Below are positions 33,861-42,721 of a stretch of DNA of 64,000 bases, piece by piece. The notes under the pieces are model-generated. The model saw nothing but the letters and a program-made list of their open reading frames with translations, had not been told where the DNA came from and did not search any database. The first letter of the stretch is position 1. Every line of letters starts with the position of its first letter. The stretch is taken from positions 62,001 to 126,000 of the forward strand of contig NZ_JAGDZB010000004.1 in assembly GCF_049116215.1 (NCBI RefSeq). Direction: 5' to 3'. Made by a program: the position numbers and the translations under genes. Source of the stretch: Shimia sp049116215 (GTDB lineage Bacteria > Pseudomonadota > Alphaproteobacteria > Rhodobacterales > Rhodobacteraceae).

Positions 33861-35566
33861 TAGACAATCTCCCCCCGTTTGGCCCGCGAAAGGGCCTCGG
33901 CAATGTCATCTGCCGATATGTTGTAATGCTCTGCGGCGTGCTCCGGAGTTATGTAGCCAAGCGCAACATCGCGTTTGACGCGCGCCGGATCACGGCGGTT
34001 TGGGGTACCGTAGCCTGCGCCGCCGGGGAAGCCCATTTGCACCACTGTGCCGTGGGGTATAAATTGTTTGCCTTTGCCGCGCACGGCGGTGCCGTCAGAC
34101 CGGGCCAGACGGGTTGCGCCACCGGCACCGCCGTCGCGACGGCCTTGCGCCGGGTGGTCGACACGGTCCAGCATCAGGGAGATATCAAACTCGTGGCCCT
34201 CACGTGCGCCGACATCCATGTATTGTCCCAAACCGCCTCGAAATTCACCTGCGCCGCCGCTGTCTGGGCGCAGCTCCTTGCGCCAGATCAGCACGGGGCC
34301 AACCTGTTCGGTGGCCTCCACCGGCATGGTCATCACGCCCGACGGGAAGGCGGTGGCGTTCATGCCGTCCAAGGTGGGGCGTGCGCCGGATCCACCGGAG
34401 TTAAAGGTCAGCACCTCGGCGCGCACCGCATCTTCTGGCGCGTTGCCATCCATGCGCGGACGTATCGAGACCTGGAAGTTGCAAAGGCAGCCCGCGCCCT
34501 CAGCAGGCACCGTGTTGGGCAACAGCTTGTCGAGCGCGTTGTAGACCGTGTCTGGCACCATGTGACCAATTACGTGGCGCAGGGCGACGGGGGCTGGGAA
34601 CTTGGCGTTCACAATGCTGTTGTCCGGCGCGGTGATTTCAAAGGGGGCCAGCGAGGCGGCGTTGTTGGGGATCTCTGGCGCGATGGCGCATTTGAGCGCG
34701 TAGCAGGCATAGGCCTTGGTGTAGACCAGCGGCACGTTGATGCCTTTTTTGTCCAAACCGGATGTGTCAGCCCAATCGCTCAGGATACGGTCTTTCTCGA
34801 TGGTTAGGGTGACATGCAGGTCGATGGGTGTGTCGTATCCGTCGATGCGCAAATGGCCGCTCGCGCTGCCCGGTGTGAGCGCGTTGATGCGCGCCAAAGT
34901 GGCTTCGCGGGAATTGGTCAGGATGAAGTCGGAGATGCCTGTGAGATCGGCGAGACCAAACTCTTCGACCATGTCGATCAGGCGCCGGTGGCCAATCTCG
35001 TTGCAGTTTGCCAGCGCGTAAATGTCCCCGACCAACTGATCGGGTTCCCGCACGTTGCCCCGGATCAGCGCCAGCAGGGTTTGGTCTACTGTGCAGCGGT
35101 CGGCAAATTTCATGATCGGAAGATACAGACCTTCCTCGTGTACGTCATTGGCATCCGCGCCAAAACCGCGCCCGCCGATGTCGGTGACATGGGCCGTGCA
35201 AGCAAAGAAACCGATCAGCGTCCCCTTGTGGAACGAGGGCGTGACCACGGTGATGTCATGTTTGTGGCCGGTGCCTTCCCAAGGATCGTTGGTCAGGTAA
35301 ACGTCACCCTCAAACATGTTGTCGCGCCCGATGCGGCGGATGAAATGGCCCACAGCGTCTGCCATGGCGTTCACATGCCCCGGCGTGCCGGTCACCGCCT
35401 GGGCGAGCATCTCTCCAGCTTCGTTGTAAACCCCGGCGGAGAGGTCACCCGCCTCGCGTACGGAAGTGGAAAAGGCCGTGCGAACAAGCGCTTGAGCCTG
35501 CTCTTCGACCACGGAGACCATGCGGTTCCACATGACCTGATAGGCAACTTTGCTGTGCTCGGTCAT
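33860..35566 (-). CDS. hyuB: Hydantoinase B / N-methylhydantoinase-like subunit
   Basis: 568 residues, the usual length of hydantoinase/oxoprolinase B subunits. DVYLTNDPWEGTGHKHD and FFACTAHVTDIGG are typical HyuB sequences. With HyuA it forms an ATP-dependent amidohydrolase acting on cyclic amides such as hydantoins or 5-oxoproline. It overlaps hyuA by 4 bp. The true substrate here is unknown, because this family also includes acetone carboxylase-like and other specificities. Confidence 0.88.
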   Translation of the reverse strand: MTEHSKVAYQVMWNRMVSVVEEQAQALVRTAFSTSVREAGDLSAGVYNEAGEMLAQAVTGTPGHVNAMADAVGHFIRRIGRDNMFEGDVYLTNDPWEGTGHKHDITVVTPSFHKGTLIGFFACTAHVTDIGGRGFGADANDVHEEGLYLPIMKFADRCTVDQTLLALIRGNVREPDQLVGDIYALANCNEIGHRRLIDMVEEFGLADLTGISDFILTNSREATLARINALTPGSASGHLRIDGYDTPIDLHVTLTIEKDRILSDWADTSGLDKKGINVPLVYTKAYACYALKCAIAPEIPNNAASLAPFEITAPDNSIVNAKFPAPVALRHVIGHMVPDTVYNALDKLLPNTVPAEGAGCLCNFQVSIRPRMDGNAPEDAVRAEVLTFNSGGSGARPTLDGMNATAFPSGVMTMPVEATEQVGPVLIWRKELRPDSGGAGEFRGGLGQYMDVGAREGHEFDISLMLDRVDHPAQGRRDGGAGGATRLARSDGTAVRGKGKQFIPHGTVVQMGFPGGAGYGTPNRRDPARVKRDVALGYITPEHAAEHYNISADDIAEALSRAKRGEIV

Positions 35567-37650
35567 TGGGTGGTCTCCTTTGTGCGCACGTCCAGCGTTC
35601 CGTCGGTGTGGGTCAGTACCTCGCGGCTGGCGGGCACAACCACGGTGGTCTCGTCTTCGGTCACGACGGCGGGGCCTTGGGCGACATGGCCGGTTGGCAG
35701 GTCGGTGCGGGCGATCACGGCGGCGTCCACGGTTTTGGCCAAGGCCGGGTCAAACAGCGGGCGTGTTGTGGTCGGAGCGAGGGATGTCAGCGTGCCTGTA
35801 TTTGCAATGGGCGAGGTGGCCTCCTGTGCTGTATAGGCATTCACGCTCCAGACGGTGATTTCGACTTCCATGCCCTCAACTGCGCGCCCAAAGAGCGCTT
35901 TGTAGTCGGTTTCAAACAGGCGCAGGAAGGTGGCCGCATCGGGGTTTGCGGCTTGCTCTGCGGTGAGCGCGATTGGGATTTCCCAACCTTGTCCGGCATA
36001 GCGCATGTAGATTTTGTGGTCGCGCAGGATATTTGCGTTCTCATCACAGGAGCGCACAAAACGGGTGGCCTCATCTGACATGTCGTCAAACAGGGCTTTG
36101 ACTTTGGTTGGGTCAAAGTCGCTCAGTCGCATGAAGACGGAGCGGTTGGCCTCAAAGCTAAACGGTGCACGCAGGAAGCCGATGGCAGAGCCAACGCCCG
36201 CGCCTTGGGGGACAAGACAGCGGGAGACACCGAGCTTTTCGCACAGCCTTGCCGCATGCAGCGGGGCCGCGCCGCCAAAGGCAATCATGGTGTACTCAGA
36301 CAGGTCCTCGCCGTTTTCCACCGCATGTACGCGGGCGGCGTTGGCCATGTTTTCATCCACCACTTCGGCAAGGCCAAAGGCGGCCTCGGTGGCGTCCATG
36401 TCGAGCGTGTTGCCAATCACAGCGTCCAGCGCTTTGGCCGAATTGTCAGGATGCAGGGGGATGGAGCCGCCTGCGAAATTGTTGGGGTCAAGCTTGCCCA
36501 GGATCAGGTCAGCGTCGGTCACGGCGGGGGTGTCACCGCCACGGCCGTAACAGGCCGGGCCGGGTTCGGACCCGGCGCTTTCTGGGCCAACACGGATTTG
36601 GTTCATCGCGTCCACGTGGGCGAGCGAGCCGCCGCCAGCGCCAATTTCCACCATGTCGATCACCGGGATCGAGATCGGCATGCCGGAGCCTTTTTTGAAG
36701 CGATAGGTGCGGGCGACCTCAAACACACGTGCGGTTTTCGGGGCCTGATCTTTGATCAGGCAGATTTTGGCGGTGGTGCCGCCCATGTCAAAGCTGAGTA
36801 CTTTGCTGAGGCCGTGTTTGGCGGCAATGTCGGCGGCAAAAATGGCACCACCCGCCGGACCGCTTTCGACTAGGCGCACCGGGAAATCGGCGGCGCTTTC
36901 GAGCGACATGATCCCGCCGCCGGAGTGCATCAGAAACACCGGGCAAGCCGCGCCTTCGGCAGCCAGCCGGTCTTTCAGGCGGCCAAGGTAGGACTTCATC
37001 AACGGCTTGATGTAGGCGTTGGCGATGGTGGTGTTGAACCGCTCATATTCACGCATCTGCGGAGAGACCTCGCAGGAGAGCGAGACCATTACATCAGGCA
37101 ATTTTTCTGCGAGCACCTCGGCAATCAGACGTTCATGCGCGTCGTTCACGTAGGAGTGCAGCAGGCCCACAGCGATGCTTTCATAGTTGGCTTCGGCCAG
37201 CTCGTCCGCGAGTGTCTCAATGTCGGCGCGGTCCAGTGGGATCAGCGCTGCGCCGGTGGCGTCCATGCGTTCGCGCAGCACATAGCGGCGGTTGCGCGGC
37301 AACAGCGGCTCAGGAAGTGTGAGGTTCAGGTCATACTGTTCAAACCGGCTTTCGGTGCGCATTTCGATCACATCGCGGAAGCCTTCGGTGGTGATCAGCG
37401 CGGTTTTGGCGCCGCGCCGCTCGATCAGCGCGTTTGTGGCCAACGTGGTGCCGTGAATGATCTGGTCGATGGATGCGGGCGTCACACCGGCTTTGGCGCA
37501 GACCTGATGCATGCCGTCGACAATCGCGTTTTCCGGCGCGGCGTAGGTGGTCAACACTTTGGTGGAAAAGCGCTTTTGGTCGATTTCCAGCACGACATCG
37601 GTGAAGGTTCCGCCGATGTCGACGCCCAAACGGGTCCTGTGTGATGGCAT
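35563..37650 (-). CDS. hyuA: Hydantoinase A / 5-oxoprolinase-like ATPase subunit
   Basis: 695 residues from ATG 37650, which has AGGAGG seven bases upstream; a longer frame to 37710 would cover the regulatory dyad. The N-terminus RLGVDIGGTFTDVVL and HGTTLATNALIERRGAKTALIT are the ATP-binding signatures of HyuA. LSFDMGGTTAKICLI is the second phosphate loop. It is the first gene of the hyuA-hyuB-FAD oxidoreductase-aldolase-dehydrogenase operon and lies directly behind the LysR gene. Confidence 0.9.
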   Translation of the reverse strand: MPSHRTRLGVDIGGTFTDVVLEIDQKRFSTKVLTTYAAPENAIVDGMHQVCAKAGVTPASIDQIIHGTTLATNALIERRGAKTALITTEGFRDVIEMRTESRFEQYDLNLTLPEPLLPRNRRYVLRERMDATGAALIPLDRADIETLADELAEANYESIAVGLLHSYVNDAHERLIAEVLAEKLPDVMVSLSCEVSPQMREYERFNTTIANAYIKPLMKSYLGRLKDRLAAEGAACPVFLMHSGGGIMSLESAADFPVRLVESGPAGGAIFAADIAAKHGLSKVLSFDMGGTTAKICLIKDQAPKTARVFEVARTYRFKKGSGMPISIPVIDMVEIGAGGGSLAHVDAMNQIRVGPESAGSEPGPACYGRGGDTPAVTDADLILGKLDPNNFAGGSIPLHPDNSAKALDAVIGNTLDMDATEAAFGLAEVVDENMANAARVHAVENGEDLSEYTMIAFGGAAPLHAARLCEKLGVSRCLVPQGAGVGSAIGFLRAPFSFEANRSVFMRLSDFDPTKVKALFDDMSDEATRFVRSCDENANILRDHKIYMRYAGQGWEIPIALTAEQAANPDAATFLRLFETDYKALFGRAVEGMEVEITVWSVNAYTAQEATSPIANTGTLTSLAPTTTRPLFDPALAKTVDAAVIARTDLPTGHVAQGPAVVTEDETTVVVPASREVLTHTDGTLDVRTKETTQ

Positions 37651-37698
37651 CTGAACGCGCCTCCTTCTGTCTTCTGCAGGAAGGTAGAGCGCACAGGT

Positions 37699-37725
37699 CA
37701 TGAAATCCAATTATTAAATTTCATG
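37699..37725. promoter_or_regulatory. LysR-type T-N11-A operator between lysR and hyuA
   Basis: CATGAAAT (37699-37706) and ATTTCATG (37718-37725) are perfect inverted arms separated by exactly 11 bases, so T37706-N11-A37718 is a canonical LysR-type recognition core. It lies 49 bp upstream of the hyuA ATG, in the 92-bp gap after lysR. This supports control of the hyu operon by the adjacent LysR protein. Confidence 0.7.
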
Positions 37726-37742
37726 AATTGAATTGAGAAAAT

Positions 37743-38642
37743 TTATCTTGCGGCGTGGGCCTGCGCCACTTGCTGCGCCAAATCCGCTGCAGCCTCCACA
37801 AAACTGGGGCAAGTGTCAGCGTCATAGCGGGCATAGAAGTGCAGCGCGTCGGGCACCCAGAGGTAGCGCAAAGTGTCCAATGTGCCGTTGGCAAGGTCTT
37901 CACGCACCATGGCTTCGGGCAGGCAGGCAACCCCCAAACCGTCGCGGGTCATTTGGTGGCAGGCCGCCAGATTGGACGAGGAGACATGGCGTACCGAGAC
38001 GTCAGAAAAGGCACCAAAGTGATCCTGCATCTGGTTGTAAGGAATGGTGCCGCGGGCGTGGGTCAAAACCGGATGCTGCGCCAAATCGTGCAAGCTGAGC
38101 ACCTTGTCAGACAGGCCAAGTTTGGGGCTGCCGACCCACAACATTGGCAGTTGCCCAAGGTCTGCGTTGCCACTGATCTGCCGCTCAAACGGGGCGCTTT
38201 GCAAGGCCAGGTCAATCCGGCGCTCCGTCAGGGCGCGGGACAGGTTCACCGACAAATCCACGGTCAGGTCCATGTCGATGTTGGGGAAACGCTCCTTGAG
38301 TGCGGTGAAAAACTCGCCCAGCCAAGTGTGCACGATCATCTCGGTCACGCCAATGCGGAGTGTGCCGTCAAACAGGCTGTCATCGGCCGCCGTGAGCAGG
38401 AACCGGTCCATCGACAGAAGCACGTTACGCGCCTCCAGTAGGAGTTTTTCGCCCATGGGGGTCAGCCGCACAGAGCCCGCGTCCCGTGTCATCAGTGAAT
38501 GGCCAATTTGCCCTTCCAAGCCCGCGATGCGGGTGGAGATGTTGGGCTGCGTGGTGTTCAGCCGGTCCGCTGCACGGCGGAAGCTTTGCAAGTCGGCAAC
38601 CGCCACAAAGGCTTGAAGCTGTTTCAGGCTGATCTGGGCCAT
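37743..38642 (-). CDS. LysR family transcriptional regulator
   Basis: 299 residues from ATG 38642 (MAQISLKQLQAFVAVADLQS). Residues 1-62 form the LysR winged helix (RRAADRLNTTQPNISTRIAGLE), followed by a linker and a periplasmic-binding-like effector domain (GTLRIGVTEMIVHTWL onward). A longer open frame upstream to 39146 is not protein-like and covers the intergenic region. The dyad just downstream of its stop and upstream of hyuA implies that it regulates the hyu operon. It is divergent from the glycerate kinase gene. Confidence 0.9.
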   Translation of the reverse strand: MAQISLKQLQAFVAVADLQSFRRAADRLNTTQPNISTRIAGLEGQIGHSLMTRDAGSVRLTPMGEKLLLEARNVLLSMDRFLLTAADDSLFDGTLRIGVTEMIVHTWLGEFFTALKERFPNIDMDLTVDLSVNLSRALTERRIDLALQSAPFERQISGNADLGQLPMLWVGSPKLGLSDKVLSLHDLAQHPVLTHARGTIPYNQMQDHFGAFSDVSVRHVSSSNLAACHQMTRDGLGVACLPEAMVREDLANGTLDTLRYLWVPDALHFYARYDADTCPSFVEAAADLAQQVAQAHAAR

Positions 38643-38852
38643 GGGCGCTCGCGGGTTAAGAAAGTCGCGGCACAGTAGGGCAGGTTGTGCGGCTTGGAAA
38701 GATGGGCTTGTCGGCGCTGCTACGGCGTTGGCTTGCTCCGCCTGTAAAACTGTGCATGTTAGCGGAAACATCTCCTTTGGTGCAGCTCTTGATACGCATG
38801 TGGTCGGGTGCCAAAGGGCGGGAGAACATGTGCATTTTGGGGGAGTATGAGT

Positions 38853-40097
38853 ATGGACATCAATCCAGATAGTTTTCTGCGGGCGTTGTTTGCCAAAGCG
38901 GTGGCCGTGGCGGATCCAATGGCGGCTTTGCCGGACGCCCTGGGTGAAAAACCAGCGGGCCGGTTGATTGTGGTTGGCGCGGGCAAGGCCAGTGCGCGCA
39001 TGGCAGAGGCCTTGGAGAGTGCCTGGGGGGCGTGCGAAGGACTGGTCATCACGCGCTACGGCTACGAGCGGCCTTGTGCGGGCATCACCATCAAGTCGGC
39101 GGCGCACCCGGTGCCGGATGCGGCGGGCGAGGCGGCGACACTCCAAATGTTGGAGCTGATGCGCGGTCTAACTGCCGACGACACCGTTGTGTGTTTGATT
39201 TCCGGCGGGGCGTCCTCACTGCTGACCGCGCCAGTGCCGGGCGTGACGTTGGACGAGTTGCAGCAGGTGAACGCGGATTTGTTGGCGTCTGGTGCGCCAA
39301 TTTCGGCGATGAACGCGCTGCGCAAACATTTGTGTCAGGCCAAAGGCGGGCAGCTTGCAGCGGCAGCCTATCCGGCCAAAGTGGTGAGCTACCTGATCTC
39401 AGACGTGCCGGGTGATGATCCGGGCATGATTGGCTCTGGTCCCACCGTGGCAGAGCCGGAAAGCCTGGACAGCGCTTTGGCAGCCTTGGCCCCGTTTGGC
39501 GTGACCTTGCCGGAGCATGTTGAGGCGGCGGCACGGGCCCATGCGGGTGTGGTGATGCCGGGTGACGAACGGCTGTCGACCACAGAAAACATCCTATTTG
39601 CCTCGCCGTTGCAATCGTTACAGGCGGCACAGGAGGTTGCAGAGGCTACTGGGCTGCGGGTGGAAATCCTTGGCGATGCGCTGGAGGGCGAGGCGCGGGA
39701 CGTGGCACAAGCGCAGGCTGACTTGGCAAAAGCAAAAGTGGGGCGTGGACCTCGGGTGCTTCTGTCTGGCGGAGAGCTGACCGTGACACGGCGTGGCGAT
39801 GGCGTTGGCGGGCCAAACGCCGAGTTTGCGCTGGCTTTGGCGCTGGCGCTGGGCGGCGCAGACGGCATCCATGCGATTGCCTGTGACACGGATGGTGTCG
39901 ACGGCGCGGCCGAGGTGGCCGGTGCGGTGATTGGGCCGAACACGCTGGCGACAGCTCAGGCGCGGGGTGTGGACGCTGCTCTGGCTTTGGCAGAAAACGA
40001 TGCGCATTCGTTCTTTGAGAAGATCGATGCGCAGGTGGTGCCGGGGCCAACGCTCACAAATGTGAATGACTTCCGCGCCATTCTGATCACCAAGTAA
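38853..40097 (+). CDS. Glycerate 2-kinase (MOFRL family)
   Basis: 414 residues from ATG 38853, with GGGGGAG seven bases upstream. The alternative ATG 38847 is too close to it. IVVGAGKASARMAEALE, CLISGGASSLLTAP and VPGDDPGMIGSGPTV are hallmarks of the GckA/TtuD glycerate kinase family, with the MOFRL C-terminal domain (DTDGVDGAAEVAGAVIG). It phosphorylates glycerate to 2-phosphoglycerate, which feeds sugar-acid or tartronate semialdehyde carbon into glycolysis. This fits the aldolase operon across the divergent region. Confidence 0.9.
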   Translation: MDINPDSFLRALFAKAVAVADPMAALPDALGEKPAGRLIVVGAGKASARMAEALESAWGACEGLVITRYGYERPCAGITIKSAAHPVPDAAGEAATLQMLELMRGLTADDTVVCLISGGASSLLTAPVPGVTLDELQQVNADLLASGAPISAMNALRKHLCQAKGGQLAAAAYPAKVVSYLISDVPGDDPGMIGSGPTVAEPESLDSALAALAPFGVTLPEHVEAAARAHAGVVMPGDERLSTTENILFASPLQSLQAAQEVAEATGLRVEILGDALEGEARDVAQAQADLAKAKVGRGPRVLLSGGELTVTRRGDGVGGPNAEFALALALALGGADGIHAIACDTDGVDGAAEVAGAVIGPNTLATAQARGVDAALALAENDAHSFFEKIDAQVVPGPTLTNVNDFRAILITK

Positions 40098-40159
40098 TTG
40101 CACCTTGCGGTCAAAGCCGCGTAGAGATGGTTCACAAATTAACTTGTGGGAGCAAGAGA

Positions 40160-40876
40160 ATGAAAAAGGCGATTATTACCGGCCATTCCAAGGGGCTTGG
40201 CGCGGGCATGGTGTCCTGCCTGATCGAGGCGGGCTATGAGGTTTTGGGCCTGTCCCGTTCCGGTATTGGATCGGAGATGGCAGGGCTGACCGAAGTTGCG
40301 CTTGATCTGGGTGACACAGCGGCTGTGACAGCCTTTGCCACCGGCGCGGAGTTTGCCAATTTCCTGGAAGGTGCAAGCGAAGCCGTGTTGATCAACAATG
40401 CTGGTATTGTGGACCCTATCGCGCCAATTGGCCGTCAGGATGCGGGCAAGATTGCCCAGTCCTTGGCGGTGAACGTGACAGCGGCGCTGATCCTGAGCGA
40501 TGTTTTTGTCGCGGCAACTGACGGTGCCGAACGTCGCATAGCCCACATCTCAAGCGGCGCGGGCCGCAACGCCTACACGGGTTGGAGCGTCTACTGTGCC
40601 ACCAAAGCAGCCATGGATATGCACGCGCGGGCCATGATGGAAGACTCAGTGGCTGGACTAAAAGCGGAAAGCATTGCGCCTGGGGTGATCGACACCGGCA
40701 TGCAGGCCACCATTCGCTCCGCACCGGAAGAGGATTTTGCGCTACTGGATCAGTTTAAGTCGATGAAGGCTGAGGGGGGCTTGGCCAAAGCAGAAGACAC
40801 CGCAGCGAAGATTTGTGCCCACATCCTGAGCGAGCAATTTGGTGCCGAGATCCTCACGGACGTGCGTACGTTTTAA
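40160..40876 (+). CDS. Short-chain dehydrogenase/reductase
   Basis: 238 residues from ATG 40160, behind GGAGCAAGAG. Rossmann motif ITGHSKGLGAGM, NNAG (in VLINNAGIVDPI), catalytic Ser in HISSGAGRN and the Tyr-x3-Lys in VYCATKAAMD are all present. It is an NAD(P)-dependent oxidoreductase of unknown substrate. A role near the glycerate kinase (for instance sugar or aldehyde reduction) is only contextual. Followed by a hairpin terminator. Confidence 0.85.
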   Translation: MKKAIITGHSKGLGAGMVSCLIEAGYEVLGLSRSGIGSEMAGLTEVALDLGDTAAVTAFATGAEFANFLEGASEAVLINNAGIVDPIAPIGRQDAGKIAQSLAVNVTAALILSDVFVAATDGAERRIAHISSGAGRNAYTGWSVYCATKAAMDMHARAMMEDSVAGLKAESIAPGVIDTGMQATIRSAPEEDFALLDQFKSMKAEGGLAKAEDTAAKICAHILSEQFGAEILTDVRTF

Positions 40877-40881
40877 ATCCA

Positions 40882-40912
40882 AAAGCCCCTCACGTTTGGC
40901 GAGGGGGGCTTT
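40882..40912 (+). terminator. Hairpin terminator after the SDR gene
   Basis: AAAGCCCCTC (40882-40891) and GAGGGGGGCTTT (40901-40912) pair with a small bulge across a loop of nine bases, six bases after the SDR stop at 40876, followed by CTG rather than a T-run. A GC-rich stem of intrinsic-terminator type. Confidence 0.65.
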
Positions 40913-40988
40913 CTGAGCGTGAATTTTTGATCTTCCACTATTTTTTGTTGCTCCAAAGCCATTGGGTGGCTTAGGGAGGGTGCAAATC

Positions 40989-41002
40989 TGTTAGCGCTAA
41001 AG
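40989..41002. promoter_or_regulatory. LacI-family operator-like palindrome upstream of lyxose isomerase
   Basis: TGTTAGCGCTAAAG contains the perfect 10-bp palindrome TTAGCGCTAA (40991-41000) with a central CG, the hallmark of LacI/GalR operators. It lies 36 bp upstream of the isomerase ATG, overlapping the expected promoter. No LacI-family gene is in the window. Confidence 0.6.
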
Positions 41003-41036
41003 GTCGGGTGATCTCAGGCGGCTTTGGGAGACTGAA

Positions 41037-41723
41037 ATGAAACGCTCTACCATCAACGACATTATGGCGGCAGCGGACGATATGATCCGCTCATACGGTT
41101 TTAAATTGCCTCCATTTGCCTATTGGGCACCGGAGGAGTTTAAAGCGCGTGCCAAGGAAGCCGAGGCCTTGATTCAGGCGCGCTGTGGTTGGGACATCAC
41201 CGACTATGGTGCGGGCCGGTTTGACGAGATGGGGTTGTTCTTGTTCACCTTGCGCAATGGGCGGCTGGCCGATCTGCAGCGCGGTGGCGGCATGTGTTAT
41301 GCGGAAAAACTGTTGATCTCGCGTCAGGATCAGCTGTCGCCAATGCACACCCATGTGATCAAAGCGGAAGACATTATTAACCGTGGCGGGGCCACTATGG
41401 TGGTCGAGCTGTTTGGCTCTGATGACGATGGTAACTTTGCCGAGGACCGCGGTGGCATGGTGATGTGTGACGGCATCCCGCGTGAATTTACGCCGGGGGA
41501 GAAGCTGAAATTTGCACCGGGTGAAAGCTTGACCCTGATGCCAGGAGACTGGCATGCGTTTTGGGGCGAAGGCGGTGATGTGCTGATTGGCGAAGTCTCC
41601 ACAGTGAATGACGATGAAACAGACAATATCTTTCGCGAGCCGATCGGCCGGTTTGCTGAGATCGACGAAGACGTTGCGCCAACCCATCTGTTGGTGAGCG
41701 ATTACGCCAAATGGCTGGCCTGA
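41037..41723 (+). CDS. D-lyxose ketol-isomerase-like cupin
   Basis: 228-residue cupin. Candidate metal ligands His104, His106 and Glu111 lie in SPMHTHVIKAEDIINRGG, and His173 in MPGDWHAFWGEGG, the pattern of D-lyxose isomerases (interconverting D-lyxose and D-xylulose, also D-mannose and D-fructose). It is followed 10 bp later by a PfkB sugar kinase, so the product is probably phosphorylated next. Control by a LacI-type repressor is suggested by the palindrome upstream. Confidence 0.85.
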   Translation: MKRSTINDIMAAADDMIRSYGFKLPPFAYWAPEEFKARAKEAEALIQARCGWDITDYGAGRFDEMGLFLFTLRNGRLADLQRGGGMCYAEKLLISRQDQLSPMHTHVIKAEDIINRGGATMVVELFGSDDDGNFAEDRGGMVMCDGIPREFTPGEKLKFAPGESLTLMPGDWHAFWGEGGDVLIGEVSTVNDDETDNIFREPIGRFAEIDEDVAPTHLLVSDYAKWLA

Positions 41724-41733
41724 GGAGGCAAAC

Positions 41734-42663
41734 ATGATCCTGTGTTGTGGCGAAGCGTTGATTGACATGATCCCGCGTGAGACCGTTGAGGGCGGCACGG
41801 GATTTGTGCCACATGCTGGCGGTGCGGTGTTCAATACCGCTGTTGCGCTGGGCCGTTTGGGCGCGCGCGTGGGCTTGGTCAGTGGCATCTCCACCGACAG
41901 TTTTGGCGACATTCTGATGACCGAACTGGTTGCAAGCAACGTCAGCACTTCGGCGCTGATCCGTGCGAAACGCCCGTCCACAATGGCCTTTGTGCATTTG
42001 AGCAGCGGACAGGCAACCTATTCGTTTTATGATGAAAACACCGCTGGGCGCATGATCCAGCCGTCTGATCTTGTGTCGGTGGAACCCAAAGTGAAAGCGC
42101 TGTTTTTTGGCGGCATCAGTCTGGCGGTGGAGCCTTGTGCGGACACCTATGCCGAGTTGCTGGAGCGCGAAGGCGCAGGCCGTGCGGTGATGGTGGACCC
42201 CAACATCCGACCGGGTTTCATTGCCAATGAAAAAGCTTATCGCGCGCGGCTGGCAAAGATGTTTGCCAAGGCGGATATTGTGAAAGTGTCTGACGAGGAT
42301 TTGCAGTGGCTTGTGCCGGGCGAAGACACCCTGGACGAGCGCGCGATGAAAATCATCGACCAGGGTCCTGCGTTGGTGCTGGTGACCCGTGGCGGCGAAG
42401 GTGCGGATGCCTATGTGACCAGCGGGCATAAACTTTCCGTGGCGGCCGCAGAGGCGGAGGTTGTTGACACCGTTGGCGCCGGCGACACGTTTAACGCGGG
42501 TGTTTTGGCGAAGCTGGCGGAGCTGGGTGTGTTGACCAAAGCCAAGGTGCGCGATCTGTCGCTCGAAGATGCGGCGGCGGCGCTGGCCTTTGGCGCCAAA
42601 GTGGCGGGCGTGACCGTATCGCGGGCCGGGGCCAATCCCCCTTGGGCCAGTGAATTGGCCTAA
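41734..42663 (+). CDS. PfkB family carbohydrate kinase (fructokinase-like)
   Basis: 309 residues with the two PfkB signatures: HAGGAVFNTAVALGRLGARVG (residues 28-47) and DTVGAGDTFNAG (245-256) with catalytic Asp251. It transfers phosphate from ATP to a ketose or related sugar. With the lyxose isomerase upstream, fructose or xylulose are the natural candidates, but the sequence does not decide. Full length, starting 10 bp after the isomerase gene. Confidence 0.88.
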   Translation: MILCCGEALIDMIPRETVEGGTGFVPHAGGAVFNTAVALGRLGARVGLVSGISTDSFGDILMTELVASNVSTSALIRAKRPSTMAFVHLSSGQATYSFYDENTAGRMIQPSDLVSVEPKVKALFFGGISLAVEPCADTYAELLEREGAGRAVMVDPNIRPGFIANEKAYRARLAKMFAKADIVKVSDEDLQWLVPGEDTLDERAMKIIDQGPALVLVTRGGEGADAYVTSGHKLSVAAAEAEVVDTVGAGDTFNAGVLAKLAELGVLTKAKVRDLSLEDAAAALAFGAKVAGVTVSRAGANPPWASELA

Positions 42664-42721
42664 GGGCTTGCTTTAGGCGTGGCTTGGCGGCACATAGCGG
42701 GCGATCTGACAGGAGCCCGAT

